From: Geoanaerobacter sp964528055
Lineage (GTDB): Bacteria; Desulfobacterota; Desulfuromonadia; Geobacterales; DSM-12255
NCBI GenBank assembly: GCA_964528055.1
Contig: CAZGQM010000001.1
Span: forward strand, 124,001 to 188,000
Direction: 5' to 3'
Length of the DNA: 64,000 nucleotides
In this document: one piece after another, positions 8,836-17,642 of the stretch
Numbering within the stretch: the first letter of the stretch is position 1
How the letters are laid out: every line of letters starts with the position of its first letter
Translations under genes and position numbers: made by a program
The notes under the pieces: generated by a model
What the model was told of the DNA's origin: nothing
Database searches by the model: none
What the model saw: the letters and a program-made list of their open reading frames with translations, nothing else

Positions 8836-9767
8836 TTCTCCCCTTTGCCGTGAGTATCTTCAGGCTTGTTCGTGTCCTCTTCGCTGTTCTTTCTCATGTT
8901 CTTTACTGCGATGAAGCAGAGGGTTCCGTAAAGTGCCACCGGGGCAATGAACCCCTTGTAGATGGTGTGCTGGATCTTCTCGGAAAACTCGGCAGGGGCC
9001 TCGTTTTTAAGCACAGGGAGGCCGAGTTTGTTGAACTGCATACTGGAGAGGTAGAGGTGATTTGCCCCACCCACCTCTTTTTCTCCGTAGATGTGATTGA
9101 GGTATTTCCCCTGGTTTTCCCGCAGGCGCTTCCGGGCTTCTTCCAGCAGGTCGCCACGCTTGCCGAAAAGGATTGCACCTGCAGGGCAGACCTCGGCGCA
9201 GGCGGTGACCCCCTTTGCCCTGAGGTTGGTGTTTTTGCACAGGTCGCATTTGACGATCTGAGGAAGAGCCTTGTCCCACTGGAACTTGGGGATGTTGAAG
9301 GCACAGGCAACCTGGCAGTATCGGCAGCCGATGCATGCGTTTTTGTTGTAGTCTACGATTCCGGTTTCACGGTCACGTGTCATGGCTGCGACCGGGCAGA
9401 CTGAGACGCAAGATGGTTTCTGGCAGTGCATGCAGGAGTACTTTACGTATGACCACTCACGTTCGGACTCCTTGAATAGCTTGATCAGCGTGCGAGTGCT
9501 GCCGGTGAGGTCTTGCGGTGCGTCCCAGAGCCCGTCCTTGTCAAAGGATGCACGCTCATACGCAAGGCTGCCGTAGTCCCCGTTTACACGTTTGCATGCC
9601 GACATGCAGGCCTTGCAGCCAACGCATCTGGTAGCGTCATAGAGCATGGCAAGGGTTGAGCCGTTGCTTGACGGCTCCTTATTCGAGGCATGCGCGCTGT
9701 TTCCCGCAACAAGAGCAGCCCCGACCGCGGCGATCTTGAAAAATTCGCGCCTACTCGTCTTTCTCAT
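8832..9767 (-). CDS. hybA: Periplasmic 4Fe-4S ferredoxin-like subunit HybA
   Basis: This 311-residue protein carries electrons from the hydrogenase dimer to the membrane subunit. A Tat signal (TSRREFFKIAAVGAALVAG) begins the protein. Four cluster motifs follow: CVGCKACMSACKRVNGD, CMHCQKPSCVSVCPVAAM, CIGCRYCQVACAFNIP and CDLC...ACAEVCPAGAI. A C-terminal hydrophobic helix (FIAPVALYGTLCFIAVKNM) probably anchors it, as in E. coli HybA. The ATG at 9767 lies inside the end of hybS (17-base overlap) and has AAAAGGGGG upstream. Confidence 0.95.
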   Translation of the reverse strand: MRKTSRREFFKIAAVGAALVAGNSAHASNKEPSSNGSTLAMLYDATRCVGCKACMSACKRVNGDYGSLAYERASFDKDGLWDAPQDLTGSTRTLIKLFKESEREWSYVKYSCMHCQKPSCVSVCPVAAMTRDRETGIVDYNKNACIGCRYCQVACAFNIPKFQWDKALPQIVKCDLCKNTNLRAKGVTACAEVCPAGAILFGKRGDLLEEARKRLRENQGKYLNHIYGEKEVGGANHLYLSSMQFNKLGLPVLKNEAPAEFSEKIQHTIYKGFIAPVALYGTLCFIAVKNMRKNSEEDTNKPEDTHGKGEK

Positions 9768-10863
9768 GCGAATCCCCCTTTTCCTCGCCGTTGGGAAGCT
9801 TCTTTGCCATCATCATCCCTGCGCCGATGGCGGCACCGGCCGCAAGGCCGATAACACCGGTTGTAAGCGGGTCAGGTCCTTTACCCTTATCCTTGAGATC
9901 AACCGGCGCATAGCTGTCGAACGGCGTCGGCTCATGAATCTGGACCTTCTCTGCAATGGTGGTCTTGAACAGTACATCCGGCTCTGTGCAGCCGATGCAC
10001 GGATGTCCGACCGAGACAGGCCAGACGCCTATATCGTTGAAGCGGACGACCGAACAGTTTGCATAGGTTGCTGGCCCCTTGCAGCCGAGCTGGTAGAGGC
10101 AGTACCCCTGGCTGTGTCCATCATCGCCATAGGCCTTGGCAAAACGGCCCGCATCGAAGTGTGGTCTCCGTTCGCAGTGCTCGTGGATCTTTCTGCCGTA
10201 GGCGAATCTGGGACGACCCATCTGGTCGAGTTCGGGGAGTTTCTTGAAGGTTATGTAGTAGAGTACCGTTGAGAGGAAGTTGTAGGGATTCGGCGGGCAT
10301 CCCGGGATGTTGATGATAGGTTTGTTCTTTATGATGTCCCGGACACCTACTGCGCCTGTGGGGTTCGGTCCCACAGACTGGATTCCGCCGTAGCTGGCGC
10401 AGGTGCCGATGGCAATGATCGCTGCAGCACCGTCGGCAGCCTTGGTAAGGGACTCGAGGGCGGTCTTGCCCGCTACCTTGCAGTGGATGCCATTCTCTTT
10501 GGTTGGGATGGCCCCCTCCACAACCAGTATGTATTTACCTTTGTTGGCCAGCATGGAGTCATGCATCGACTTTTCCGCCTGTTGCCCGGAGCCGGCCATG
10601 AGCGTCTCGTGATAGTCAAGAGAGATCAGGTCAAGTATAAGGTTCGAGAGAGTCGGGTGGCTGGAGCGGAGTAGCGACACGGAACAGCCGGTGCATTCCT
10701 GAAAATGGAGCCAGATCACAGCAGGCCTGTTGTCGGACTTCTGGGCAGCTTCGGCGATCTTGCTGACCATGCCGAAGGGAAGTCCCAGCATGGCCGATAC
10801 GGTCACGCATGTCTTGATGAAATCCCGGCGGGAGACCCCGGAATCGGAGTTGTGCTCACTCAT
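9751..10863 (-). CDS. hybS: [NiFe] uptake hydrogenase small subunit, Tat-exported
   Basis: This 370-residue subunit carries the Fe-S relay of the hydrogenase. It begins with a twin-arginine signal (SRRDFIKTCVTVSAMLG). The proximal cluster motif is ECTGCSVSLLRS, and further Cys residues occur in GTCASYGG, PGCPPNP, the His/Cys-rich region HEHCERRPHFDAG, QLGCKGPATYANC and GHPCIGCTEPD. The C-terminus has a hydrophobic segment (LTTGVIGLAAGAAIGAGMMMA) that likely anchors it in the membrane. It is the first gene of the hyb operon; GGAGGT precedes the ATG. A sigma-54 promoter lies about 50 bases upstream. Confidence 0.96.
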   Translation of the reverse strand: MSEHNSDSGVSRRDFIKTCVTVSAMLGLPFGMVSKIAEAAQKSDNRPAVIWLHFQECTGCSVSLLRSSHPTLSNLILDLISLDYHETLMAGSGQQAEKSMHDSMLANKGKYILVVEGAIPTKENGIHCKVAGKTALESLTKAADGAAAIIAIGTCASYGGIQSVGPNPTGAVGVRDIIKNKPIINIPGCPPNPYNFLSTVLYYITFKKLPELDQMGRPRFAYGRKIHEHCERRPHFDAGRFAKAYGDDGHSQGYCLYQLGCKGPATYANCSVVRFNDIGVWPVSVGHPCIGCTEPDVLFKTTIAEKVQIHEPTPFDSYAPVDLKDKGKGPDPLTTGVIGLAAGAAIGAGMMMAKKLPNGEEKGDSHEKDE

Positions 10864-10910
10864 GTAACCTCCGTGCAGATTGGTATGGGCTTAGAAACAA
10901 GCCGTATACG

Positions 10911-10925
10911 GCAAACGGCGTGCCA
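10911..10925 (-). promoter_or_regulatory. Sigma-54 promoter of the hyb operon
   Basis: On the minus strand the sequence reads TGGCAC-GCCGT-TTGC, a full match to the -24/-12 consensus with GG and GC ten bases apart. It points at hybS and lies about 48 bases before its ATG. The divergent neighbour encodes a sigma-54 activator, which makes the match more convincing. Confidence 0.85.
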
Positions 10926-11021
10926 TCTGGGAAATGATGCTTCAATAGCCCGGAATCTTTGGGTAAAGGAGATTAGGTCGCCCAGATCCATCTCTCTGTT
11001 CAAATGATTAGTTGCCACTAA

Positions 11022-11040
11022 ATGACACACAATGTATCAT
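11022..11040. promoter_or_regulatory. Imperfect palindrome, candidate activator site for hyb
   Basis: ATGACACA and TGTATCAT flank a three-base centre and are near-perfect inverted repeats. The site lies about 100 bases upstream of the hyb -24 element, a usual distance for an NtrC-class upstream activating sequence. It also lies just upstream of the divergent response regulator gene, so it could serve autoregulation. The function is inferred only from position and symmetry. Confidence 0.4.
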
Positions 11041-11084
11041 TATGACCCGTTGGTTTGTCAGATCCCTGGAACTGGTGGAGTGAT

Positions 11085-12446
11085 ATGGTGAGAACGGTTT
11101 TCATCTGCGATGACGAAGTGGAGATTCTCCGATACCTTGGAAAGTTGCTGAAGGCAAACGGCTACTCAGTCGAGGCCTTTTCTTCGGGTGCGGGACTGCT
11201 GAAGCGTCTCGAGGCAGGTGGCGCAGCATTCTGTGATGTGGTTCTGCTGGATGTACGGATGCCTGATATGGACGGCAACCAGGTGATGCAGTGTGTCAAG
11301 GGGCTTGCCCCTGACCTGCCGGTGGTTATAATGACCGGTCATGGCACCATTGATGACGCGGTACATGCCATCAAGCTGGGGGCCTACGACTACATCTCCA
11401 AGCCGTTTCCCCGGGAGAAACTGCTGGGTGTCCTGGAGAGGCTGCTTGATCACTGCAGGCTGGCCAGGGAGAACCGTCGACTGAGGGAGGAGCTCCATCT
11501 CACGACCGGGAGTGAATCGATCATATTTCGAAGCGCAGCCTTTCGTGAAGTCTACGACCTGACCCTGCAGGTGGCGGTCAGTGATGCCAATATTCTTATA
11601 ACCGGAGAGTCGGGCACCGGCAAAGAGCTTATTGCTTCTGCCCTTCACCAGAATAGTCCCCGTAAGGGGAGCCCTCTGGTTTCAATCAACTGCGCTGCGC
11701 TTTCCGACACACTTCTGGAGAGCCAGCTCTTTGGGCACGTAAGGGGGGCATTTACCGGCGCATTCATGAATCAGAAAGGGTTGCTGGAGGAGGCTGACGG
11801 GGGCACCCTCTTCCTTGACGAGATAGGGGATGTCAGTCCGGCTGTGCAGGCAAAGCTTCTTCGGGTCATCCAGCACAAGGAGTTCATTGCTGTCGGGTCC
11901 ACGAAACCACGCTCGGTGGATGTCCGCTTCGTGGCAGCCACAAACAGGGACCTTGTGCAGGAGATCAAGGAGGGGCGATTCCGCGAAGACCTCTACTACC
12001 GCCTCAATGTAATCCCCATTATCCTCCCCCCGCTTCGAGAGCGCAAGGATGACATTGAGCCACTAGCACAGCACTTTCTCGGTATCTATGCCTTCAGGAT
12101 GAAGAAGGGTGTTCACCTGATCAGTGACGATGCGCGCCGTGCGATGCTCGAATATGATTGGCCCGGAAATGTCCGGGAGTTGGAGAATGTCATGGAAAGG
12201 GCTGTGATCCTTGCGCGTACAGATACCCTGACTGCTGATCTCCTCCCGTTGAGTGGTCGAAAGAATGGCGTAGTTTCCGCCACTCCCCCGATGTTGCCCC
12301 TCGATGAGATCGAGAGGCGGCATATCGCTTCCGTACTGAGAGAGACCGGTTTTCACAAGAGCAGGACCGCTGAGATCCTTGCCATCTCACGCAAGACACT
12401 CGACCGAAAAATCGTCGAATACGGGCTTGCGGATTCTGTAGACTGA
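11085..12446 (+). CDS. Sigma-54-dependent response regulator (NtrC family)
   Basis: This 453-residue protein has a receiver domain (acidic FICDDE, phospho-acceptor Asp near 56 in LLDVRMPD, Lys in YDYISKPF), an AAA+ domain with Walker A GESGTGKE, the sigma-54 contact loop GAFTGA, Walker B GGTLFLDEIGD, and a C-terminal Fis-type helix-turn-helix (HKSRTAEILAISRKTLDRKI). I start it at the ATG at 11085, preceded by GGTGGAG; a TTG at 11055 would add ten residues unlike a receiver N-terminus. It overlaps the sensor kinase gene (TGATG). Divergence from hyb, which has a sigma-54 promoter, suggests it activates hydrogenase expression. Confidence 0.93.
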   Translation: MVRTVFICDDEVEILRYLGKLLKANGYSVEAFSSGAGLLKRLEAGGAAFCDVVLLDVRMPDMDGNQVMQCVKGLAPDLPVVIMTGHGTIDDAVHAIKLGAYDYISKPFPREKLLGVLERLLDHCRLARENRRLREELHLTTGSESIIFRSAAFREVYDLTLQVAVSDANILITGESGTGKELIASALHQNSPRKGSPLVSINCAALSDTLLESQLFGHVRGAFTGAFMNQKGLLEEADGGTLFLDEIGDVSPAVQAKLLRVIQHKEFIAVGSTKPRSVDVRFVAATNRDLVQEIKEGRFREDLYYRLNVIPIILPPLRERKDDIEPLAQHFLGIYAFRMKKGVHLISDDARRAMLEYDWPGNVRELENVMERAVILARTDTLTADLLPLSGRKNGVVSATPPMLPLDEIERRHIASVLRETGFHKSRTAEILAISRKTLDRKIVEYGLADSVD

Positions 12447-14437
12447 TGAAGGGGATTCGCTCATCCATACGGCTCAAGCTGACTGTCGCGACGATGGTGC
12501 CACTGGTGGCTGCCCTCTCTCTCTGCTGGGTGATCGGTTCGACGCTTATAACAACACGCATCTTCACCCAGGCCCAGAACAAGGTTCAGACAGACCTCAA
12601 TGCAGCCCATGAGCTCTTTCTTTCGGAGCAGGCCCGAATTGGTGACATCATCAGGCTGACCGGGCTCTCTCCCGAACTGGCGGATGCAGTCGGTAATCTT
12701 TCTGCTCCGCCGGTAGTTTCTCAGTTGAACGTCATTCTGCGCAACGAACGACTCGGATTTCTCACGATAGTAGACCGATTCGGGATGGTTTGTTACCGTG
12801 CCGCCAATCCTGGGAGAGTAGGAGATTCCCTCGCCGGTCTCACATCTGTAAGAAAGGCTCTGGCAGGGATAGCATCAAGCGGAGTAATCCTGATGACTCC
12901 TGATGAGACGCTGAGAGAAAATCCGCTGCTCTCCAGCTCCATGAAGGTAAGGGTAAAGGAGACTCCTCATGCTCGTATTTATGCAAAAAGCGTTGAAGAG
13001 CGGGGGATGTTCCTGGTCTCCTCCTCACCTCTCAAGTCCCCTTCTGGTGAGATAGTTGGGGCAGTGTATGGCGGAGGGCTTCTGAACGGTGATAACCAGC
13101 TGGTTGACCGGATTACCCGGGTTGTTCTTGAGAGGGGAGAAGGTGGCAGCGGAAACTCAACAATCTTTCTTGATGATGTGCGTATAGCAACCAGCGTTGT
13201 AGATGAGCAGAAAGAGCGAGCAATCGGGACACGCATGTCAGAAGAGGTATACAATGCGATCATACGAGGAGATAAATGGGTCGGCAGGGCCTTTGTTATC
13301 AGAGATTGGCATTTCTCAGCCTACGAACCTATCCGCGATCTTGGCGGAAGCATTATCGGCGCCCTTTATGTAGGAGCACCCGAGCTTCCACTGTTGCAGG
13401 TGCAGAGCCGGATCCAACGGATCTTCACGGGTGTAATCCTGTTTGTCACCCTACTGGGGATTACAATTTCCGCCTGGATGAGTTCACGCCTCTCCAGGCC
13501 GATAAAGGCGCTTGAAGAGGGTGCCCGCAGGATCGCTGCCGGCGAAATCCTGCCCGATATAACCGTAGATACCAACGACGAGATTGCTGCTCTTGCCGAC
13601 GAGTTTAACATAATGAAAAAGAGGCTCCAGGCGCGGGAGGGTGAAGTGCTCTCTCTCAATCGCACTCTCGAACAGAAGGTTGTGGAGCGGACGGCACAAT
13701 TGGAGGAACAGGGGCGTCAGCTGCTTGCTACACAGGCAGAGCTTGCCCATGCCGAGCGTCTTGCAGGGCTTGGGGTTCTTGCCGCAGGGGTTGCCCATGA
13801 GATCAATAATCCCCTGGCCATCATCAGGGGTAATGCCGAACTGATCCAGGTATCCACTGAAAAGGATTCGGATTCTGATGACGAAATCGAGACCATCATG
13901 AATCAGGTGTCCAGGATTGAGCGGATCGTTCACAACCTGCTGACCTTTTCACGCGGGGGGAAGAAGCAGTTGAGCGTCTTTACGATAGCTCCTCTGCTGG
14001 ATGAAATCCTGGACCAGGTGCACTATCAGATCCCCCTGGACCGCTTTCGGGTGAATCGTGAATATCGTGGGGACGAAATACTCCTTGAGGCGGATATGGA
14101 CCAGTTGAGGCAGGTTTTCACCAATATGGTTCTGAACAGCCTTCAAGCCATGGAAGCTGGTGGCACACTCACCCTGAACGCCTCCCTCGACAATAATCCT
14201 GACTTTTGCAGGATCACTGTCACCGACACTGGGGTCGGGATCGGCTTACAGCAGATGGGGAAGCTCTTTACGCCATTCTTTACAACAAAACGGAGCGGTA
14301 CCGGTCTGGGTCTGGCCATTTCATACGGCATCGTGAAGGACCATGGCGGAGAGGTTCTTGTCAGAAGCGAGGCTGGCAGGGGGACTAATTTCATCGTCGT
14401 CCTTCCCTTGAGGCAGGGGATCAAATCAGTGGAGTAG
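12446..14437 (+). CDS. Sensor histidine kinase with periplasmic Cache-like domain and HAMP
   Basis: This 663-residue kinase has a first membrane helix (about 13-38), a large periplasmic sensory region resembling a double Cache domain (about 40-320), a second helix (VILFVTLLGITISAWMSS, near 332), HAMP (SRPIKALEEGARRIAAGE), a coiled coil, HisKA with phospho-acceptor His in GVAHEINNPLAIIRGN, and HATPase motifs NMVLNSLQAM, DTGVGIG and GTGLGLAISYGIV. It is the evident partner of the overlapping NtrC-type regulator. The ligand is unknown; because the pair sits opposite the uptake hydrogenase it could sense an electron donor or acceptor, but this is inference. Confidence 0.9.
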   Translation: MKGIRSSIRLKLTVATMVPLVAALSLCWVIGSTLITTRIFTQAQNKVQTDLNAAHELFLSEQARIGDIIRLTGLSPELADAVGNLSAPPVVSQLNVILRNERLGFLTIVDRFGMVCYRAANPGRVGDSLAGLTSVRKALAGIASSGVILMTPDETLRENPLLSSSMKVRVKETPHARIYAKSVEERGMFLVSSSPLKSPSGEIVGAVYGGGLLNGDNQLVDRITRVVLERGEGGSGNSTIFLDDVRIATSVVDEQKERAIGTRMSEEVYNAIIRGDKWVGRAFVIRDWHFSAYEPIRDLGGSIIGALYVGAPELPLLQVQSRIQRIFTGVILFVTLLGITISAWMSSRLSRPIKALEEGARRIAAGEILPDITVDTNDEIAALADEFNIMKKRLQAREGEVLSLNRTLEQKVVERTAQLEEQGRQLLATQAELAHAERLAGLGVLAAGVAHEINNPLAIIRGNAELIQVSTEKDSDSDDEIETIMNQVSRIERIVHNLLTFSRGGKKQLSVFTIAPLLDEILDQVHYQIPLDRFRVNREYRGDEILLEADMDQLRQVFTNMVLNSLQAMEAGGTLTLNASLDNNPDFCRITVTDTGVGIGLQQMGKLFTPFFTTKRSGTGLGLAISYGIVKDHGGEVLVRSEAGRGTNFIVVLPLRQGIKSVE

Positions 14438-14445
14438 GGGGGGGT

Positions 14446-15450
14446 ATGCGGCCGGGAAAGCCTGCAAAAAAGTATTCTCAGGCTGCACGATTACACGATG
14501 TTATACGGCTTATTGAGGCGCGTCATGGGATCTCAATGGAAGAGCTTGTGGAAGAGACCGGCGTCACAAGCAGGACCATTCATCGCGACCTGAATGCAAT
14601 ACATCAGGCAGGCTACCCGCTTATCTCCGATAAGTTGGGCAAAGAGAGGAGGTACCGCTTTCTTACCCGCTTCAGGGATGTCCCTCCCATAAGTTTCACC
14701 TTGCATGAGCTGGCAACTCTCTATTTTTTGCGCGGGCATGCTGAGATATTTAACGGGACATTCTTCGAGGATGAAGTGCGAGCGATATTCCGTAAGGTGA
14801 GGTCAGTTCTTCCGCCTCGATTTGCCGCTCATATGGAGAGGATCTCCGGCGTTGCCCTCCCTCTGTTGCAGGGCCGTCATGACTACCGTGCATTTTCTGA
14901 CCCCCTGCAGCGAGTGCGTAATGCCTTGGTCCACCAGAACCGTCTGACACTCAGCTACCTACCTTCAGGAAAGAGGCGTAAAACCAGATATCTTGTGGAT
15001 CCTTACACACTGGTTTCCTATAAAGGTGGACTCTATCTGATTGGCTATGCCCACAAGCGTCAAGCAGTTAGAACCTTTGCAATCGAACGAATTCGTGAAG
15101 TGGTTGTGGAAAAGGAGCGTTTCGAACTCCCAGTCGACTACAATCCTAGCGAGCGGCTGCGCGACGCATTTGGAATTGTAGCAGAGGAACCGATGGAGGT
15201 GAGGATACGATTTTCTCCCGTTGTTGCCCATGCGGTGTGCGGCAGGATTTGGCACCCAACCCAGAGCATTGATGAGCTGGCAGACGGGAGCGTTGAACTG
15301 ACTTTTGCTGCCGGAGGGAGACTGGAGATCGTCTCGTGGATACTTTCATACGGGGTGCATGCAGAGGTTCTCTCTCCTGCAGAGTTACGGGGAGAGCTCA
15401 GGGAAGCGGTGAGGCAGTTGGGCAATCTCTATGAGAGGGAGATGTCGTAA
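14446..15450 (+). CDS. WYL-domain transcriptional regulator with N-terminal HTH
   Basis: This 334-residue protein has an HTH_11/DeoR-like winged helix at about 14-62 (SMEELVEETGVTSRTIHRDLNAI) and a WYL ligand-sensing region in the second half (LTLSYLPSGKRRKTRYLVDPYTLVSYKGGLYLIGYAH), followed by a WCX-like C-terminal extension. A GGGGGGG stretch precedes the ATG and the gene starts eight bases after the kinase stop, so it probably belongs to the same operon as the two-component pair. WYL proteins usually respond to nucleotides or other small ligands. The target is not evident. Confidence 0.88.
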   Translation: MRPGKPAKKYSQAARLHDVIRLIEARHGISMEELVEETGVTSRTIHRDLNAIHQAGYPLISDKLGKERRYRFLTRFRDVPPISFTLHELATLYFLRGHAEIFNGTFFEDEVRAIFRKVRSVLPPRFAAHMERISGVALPLLQGRHDYRAFSDPLQRVRNALVHQNRLTLSYLPSGKRRKTRYLVDPYTLVSYKGGLYLIGYAHKRQAVRTFAIERIREVVVEKERFELPVDYNPSERLRDAFGIVAEEPMEVRIRFSPVVAHAVCGRIWHPTQSIDELADGSVELTFAAGGRLEIVSWILSYGVHAEVLSPAELRGELREAVRQLGNLYEREMS

Positions 15451-15477
15451 AATCAAGGAATTGTCTAGGTTCCCGCT

Positions 15478-16272
15478 TCAATAACCGATGCTGTTCTGAG
15501 GGTTTTCCCGGATGAATTTTATCAGCTTTAATAGCATAGGTGATGGGAAACTGACCGTGACAAGAATGAAGGGCCCCTTTATCTTGAGTTCAGGTGCCTC
15601 GAGAGCTTTTACCGTTCCATCTAGCGCTGATTGCGGAACAATCCCGATTGCATCGGGTGAGCTTGCAACTTTGGCTACTATATCCTGAATGCTGTCGGCT
15701 GGGAACCTTTCCAGGAGCAGGGTCTCTTCATGCATTACGCGGTCTGCAAGAACCCATGCGGCTCCGGTGCTCCAGGTTCCCCACACAACGGAAACCGGCA
15801 GGTTAGGGCCGTCCATCTCTTCCCAGTTTTTGTAACTTCCGCTGAAGATTTTCCGCAGTTGCTTCTCGTTTAGCCTTGTTATCCGGTTCTGCGGATTGAC
15901 AATGACCCTGTAGGTTATCTCATCTCGGAGCGGTAGATGCTGTGTAAGGGCCTTGTTTCTCCTCTCCGTTCCCGTCTGATCCGATGTTCTGATTAGGTAA
16001 TCGAATGAAGTGGAGACGATCAGTCCGTCACATTTCCCCTGATCGAGTTCTTCCAGGGCGCTTGCGGGTTCCATTTCTGTTATCGAAGTCAAACGTATTC
16101 CGGTGCTCGTCTCGAACTGCTCCTTCAGTGGGAAGATGATTGCAGCAAGGGCCCGCGAGTCACTGTGGATGCTTAAAACCTGGGGGACGGGGCGAGCTGC
16201 ATCAGTTACGGGAACAACAGTCATGGTGACGGCAATTGCCAACAGTCCAAGACTCAATGTCTTTCCATTCAT
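15478..16272 (-). CDS. PstS-like phosphate/oxyanion-binding periplasmic protein
   Basis: This 264-residue protein resembles the PBP-like substrate-binding domain of phosphate ABC transporters (NPQNRITRLNEKQLRKIFSGSYKNWEEM, then SPDAIGIVPQSA). The signal peptide is MNGKTLSLGLLAIAVTMT up to about TDAA. I chose the ATG at 16272, which has AAGGAA upstream; an upstream ATG at 16323 would put 17 extra polar residues before the signal. It stands alone with no transporter genes nearby, so it may be a solitary binding protein or sensor component rather than part of a Pst system. Ligand is unknown. Confidence 0.78.
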   Translation of the reverse strand: MNGKTLSLGLLAIAVTMTVVPVTDAARPVPQVLSIHSDSRALAAIIFPLKEQFETSTGIRLTSITEMEPASALEELDQGKCDGLIVSTSFDYLIRTSDQTGTERRNKALTQHLPLRDEITYRVIVNPQNRITRLNEKQLRKIFSGSYKNWEEMDGPNLPVSVVWGTWSTGAAWVLADRVMHEETLLLERFPADSIQDIVAKVASSPDAIGIVPQSALDGTVKALEAPELKIKGPFILVTVSFPSPMLLKLIKFIRENPQNSIGY

Positions 16273-16694
16273 AAAGATTCCTTGGACTCTGTAAAGTCGA
16301 CGCAGGTTTGAACCGCTTTCCATTAGATGTTAGCACGCAAATCCTGAATGTCATCAGTGGAATTTCGTTATATAAAGTTTGAAGTACAGACCCATAGTGA
16401 GTGTAAGTAAAGGTAAGGCTAAGCAGGAAGCGTAATGACGTGCTGATCAAAAAATTGAAAGGTTGCACTGAAATCGAAGTGAGCAGATAATGGGGATCGT
16501 TCGTGCTCTGGTAATCCAAGCACGCTCAGTTTTGTCGAAATATTTTACACTATCATGCATAACCCCTAGTCAAGGTAATATCAGGCTTGTATATTCAGGT
16601 TGTTGCGCTTGTGGCATTCATATTGCTTTGTCTTTAACAGAGTCTGGCTTAGTGGTACACCATTGAAAAACGAATATTTATTGGAGGCAGTAAT
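16273..16694. other. 422-base divergent intergenic region
   Basis: This AT-rich stretch lies between the PstS-like gene (minus) and the first PEP-CTERM gene (plus). It contains the sigma-54 element at 16612-16627 and, 95 bases farther upstream, an inverted repeat CGTGCT (16502-16507) / AGCACG (16519-16524) that could be an enhancer site. No convincing ORF or RNA was seen in the rest. Confidence 0.6.
16612..16627 (+). promoter_or_regulatory. Sigma-54 promoter of the first PEP-CTERM gene
   Basis: TGGCAT-TCATA-TTGCT matches the -24/-12 consensus, with the invariant GG and GC ten bases apart. It is 68 bases upstream of the ATG at 16695. PEP-CTERM genes are known to be controlled by the PrsK/PrsR/RpoN system in some bacteria, which fits. 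Confidence 0.72.
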
Positions 16695-17399
16695 ATGCGT
16701 AGAATCATTAGTGCTGTAGGGGCATTCATTTTGTTGGCATCAAGTGCCGGATTGGGATATGCATTTCCCTCAATCAGTTATACTTCCGTTCTAGATATAC
16801 CGGGTAAAGGTGGGTACACCTCCTCCGTCTCAACCGCTACAGTTGAAACATTCGACTTAAACGGTAACGGCGCATTTACACAGGGTTGGTCATGGATTGG
16901 AAGTCCCAGCAGTTATAATATTGTGTCAGGCAATGTGGCAGGAAAATATTCCGCGCCTGCGTATGATCTGTTGGGTGTAGATACCAAAGAGAAGACATTT
17001 TACATATCTGTACCAGATGCCAATTCAAATGGTAACGATGCAGTACTTGCTGTTTTAGGAGGGAAATACAACTATTTTGGTCTCTGGTGGGGATCAATAG
17101 ACAGTTATAATACCCTCACATTCTACAATGGTGGCACTAAAGTAGCAACTGTAACGGGAAACGATCTTACCAACCCAGCAAACGGGAATCAATGGGCACC
17201 AGATACCAATAAATACGTAAATCTTAATTTTGGGCCGACCATGTTCGATGCTTTCGCACTTTCAAGTACTAATTTTGCATTTGAAGTCGACAATATTGCT
17301 ATCGCGAATCTCCCCGTTCCCGAGCCCGGCACCATTGTGCTCCTTGGCGCCGGCCTCCTAGGCCTTGGTCTCTATGGTCGCCGCAGAATCAAGAAGTAA
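16695..17399 (+). CDS. PEP-CTERM sorting domain protein
   Basis: This 234-residue exported protein has a signal peptide (IISAVGAFILLASSAGLGYA), a Ser/Thr/Asn/Gly-rich beta-type mature region, and a classical C-terminal sorting signal: VPEPGTIVLLGAGLLGLGL followed by YGRRRIKK. In the exosortase system this tail is cleaved after membrane insertion and the protein is attached or released at the cell surface, usually in connection with exopolysaccharide. No exosortase gene is in the window. GGAGG precedes the ATG. The mature domain shows TFDAFALSS-like features found in other PEP-CTERM proteins but I cannot assign a function. Confidence 0.92.
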   Translation: MRRIISAVGAFILLASSAGLGYAFPSISYTSVLDIPGKGGYTSSVSTATVETFDLNGNGAFTQGWSWIGSPSSYNIVSGNVAGKYSAPAYDLLGVDTKEKTFYISVPDANSNGNDAVLAVLGGKYNYFGLWWGSIDSYNTLTFYNGGTKVATVTGNDLTNPANGNQWAPDTNKYVNLNFGPTMFDAFALSSTNFAFEVDNIAIANLPVPEPGTIVLLGAGLLGLGLYGRRRIKK

Positions 17400-17426
17400 A
17401 CTGTAAAGAAAGTCGACATGTAATAA

Positions 17427-17455
17427 GGGCTCGGGAGAAATCCTGAGCCCTTTTC
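17427..17455 (+). terminator. Rho-independent terminator after the PEP-CTERM gene
   Basis: GGGCTCGGGA and TCCTGAGCCC arms with a GAAA tetraloop are followed by TTTTCTT, 28 bases after the stop codon. Confidence 0.88.
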
Positions 17456-17593
17456 TTATACCAGGCTAACGTACTCGAAGCTAAAGATGGTCCTGAAACA
17501 GGTACTCCTTCCGGGATGGGGGATAAGGTATCCCCTCAGGCAGTGCTTTCATCGAGGCACCCCATGGAGAAGAGTGGTGACGGTGCTACATAA

Positions 17594-17622
17594 TTGACAA
17601 AACAGGGGCCATGGTCTATAAA
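17594..17622 (+). promoter_or_regulatory. Sigma-70 promoter of the methyltransferase-aspartase operon
   Basis: TTGACA (17594-17599) and TATAAA (17617-17622) are separated by 17 bases, about 21 bases before the ATG at 17643. A strong match to the consensus. Confidence 0.75.
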
Positions 17623-17642
17623 ATAAGACCTTCGGGGAGTTC

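Noticed and set aside
11055..11084. TTG start ten codons before the response regulator start
   Set aside because: The additional residues are not part of a receiver domain and the ATG at 11085 has a good GGTGGAG site.
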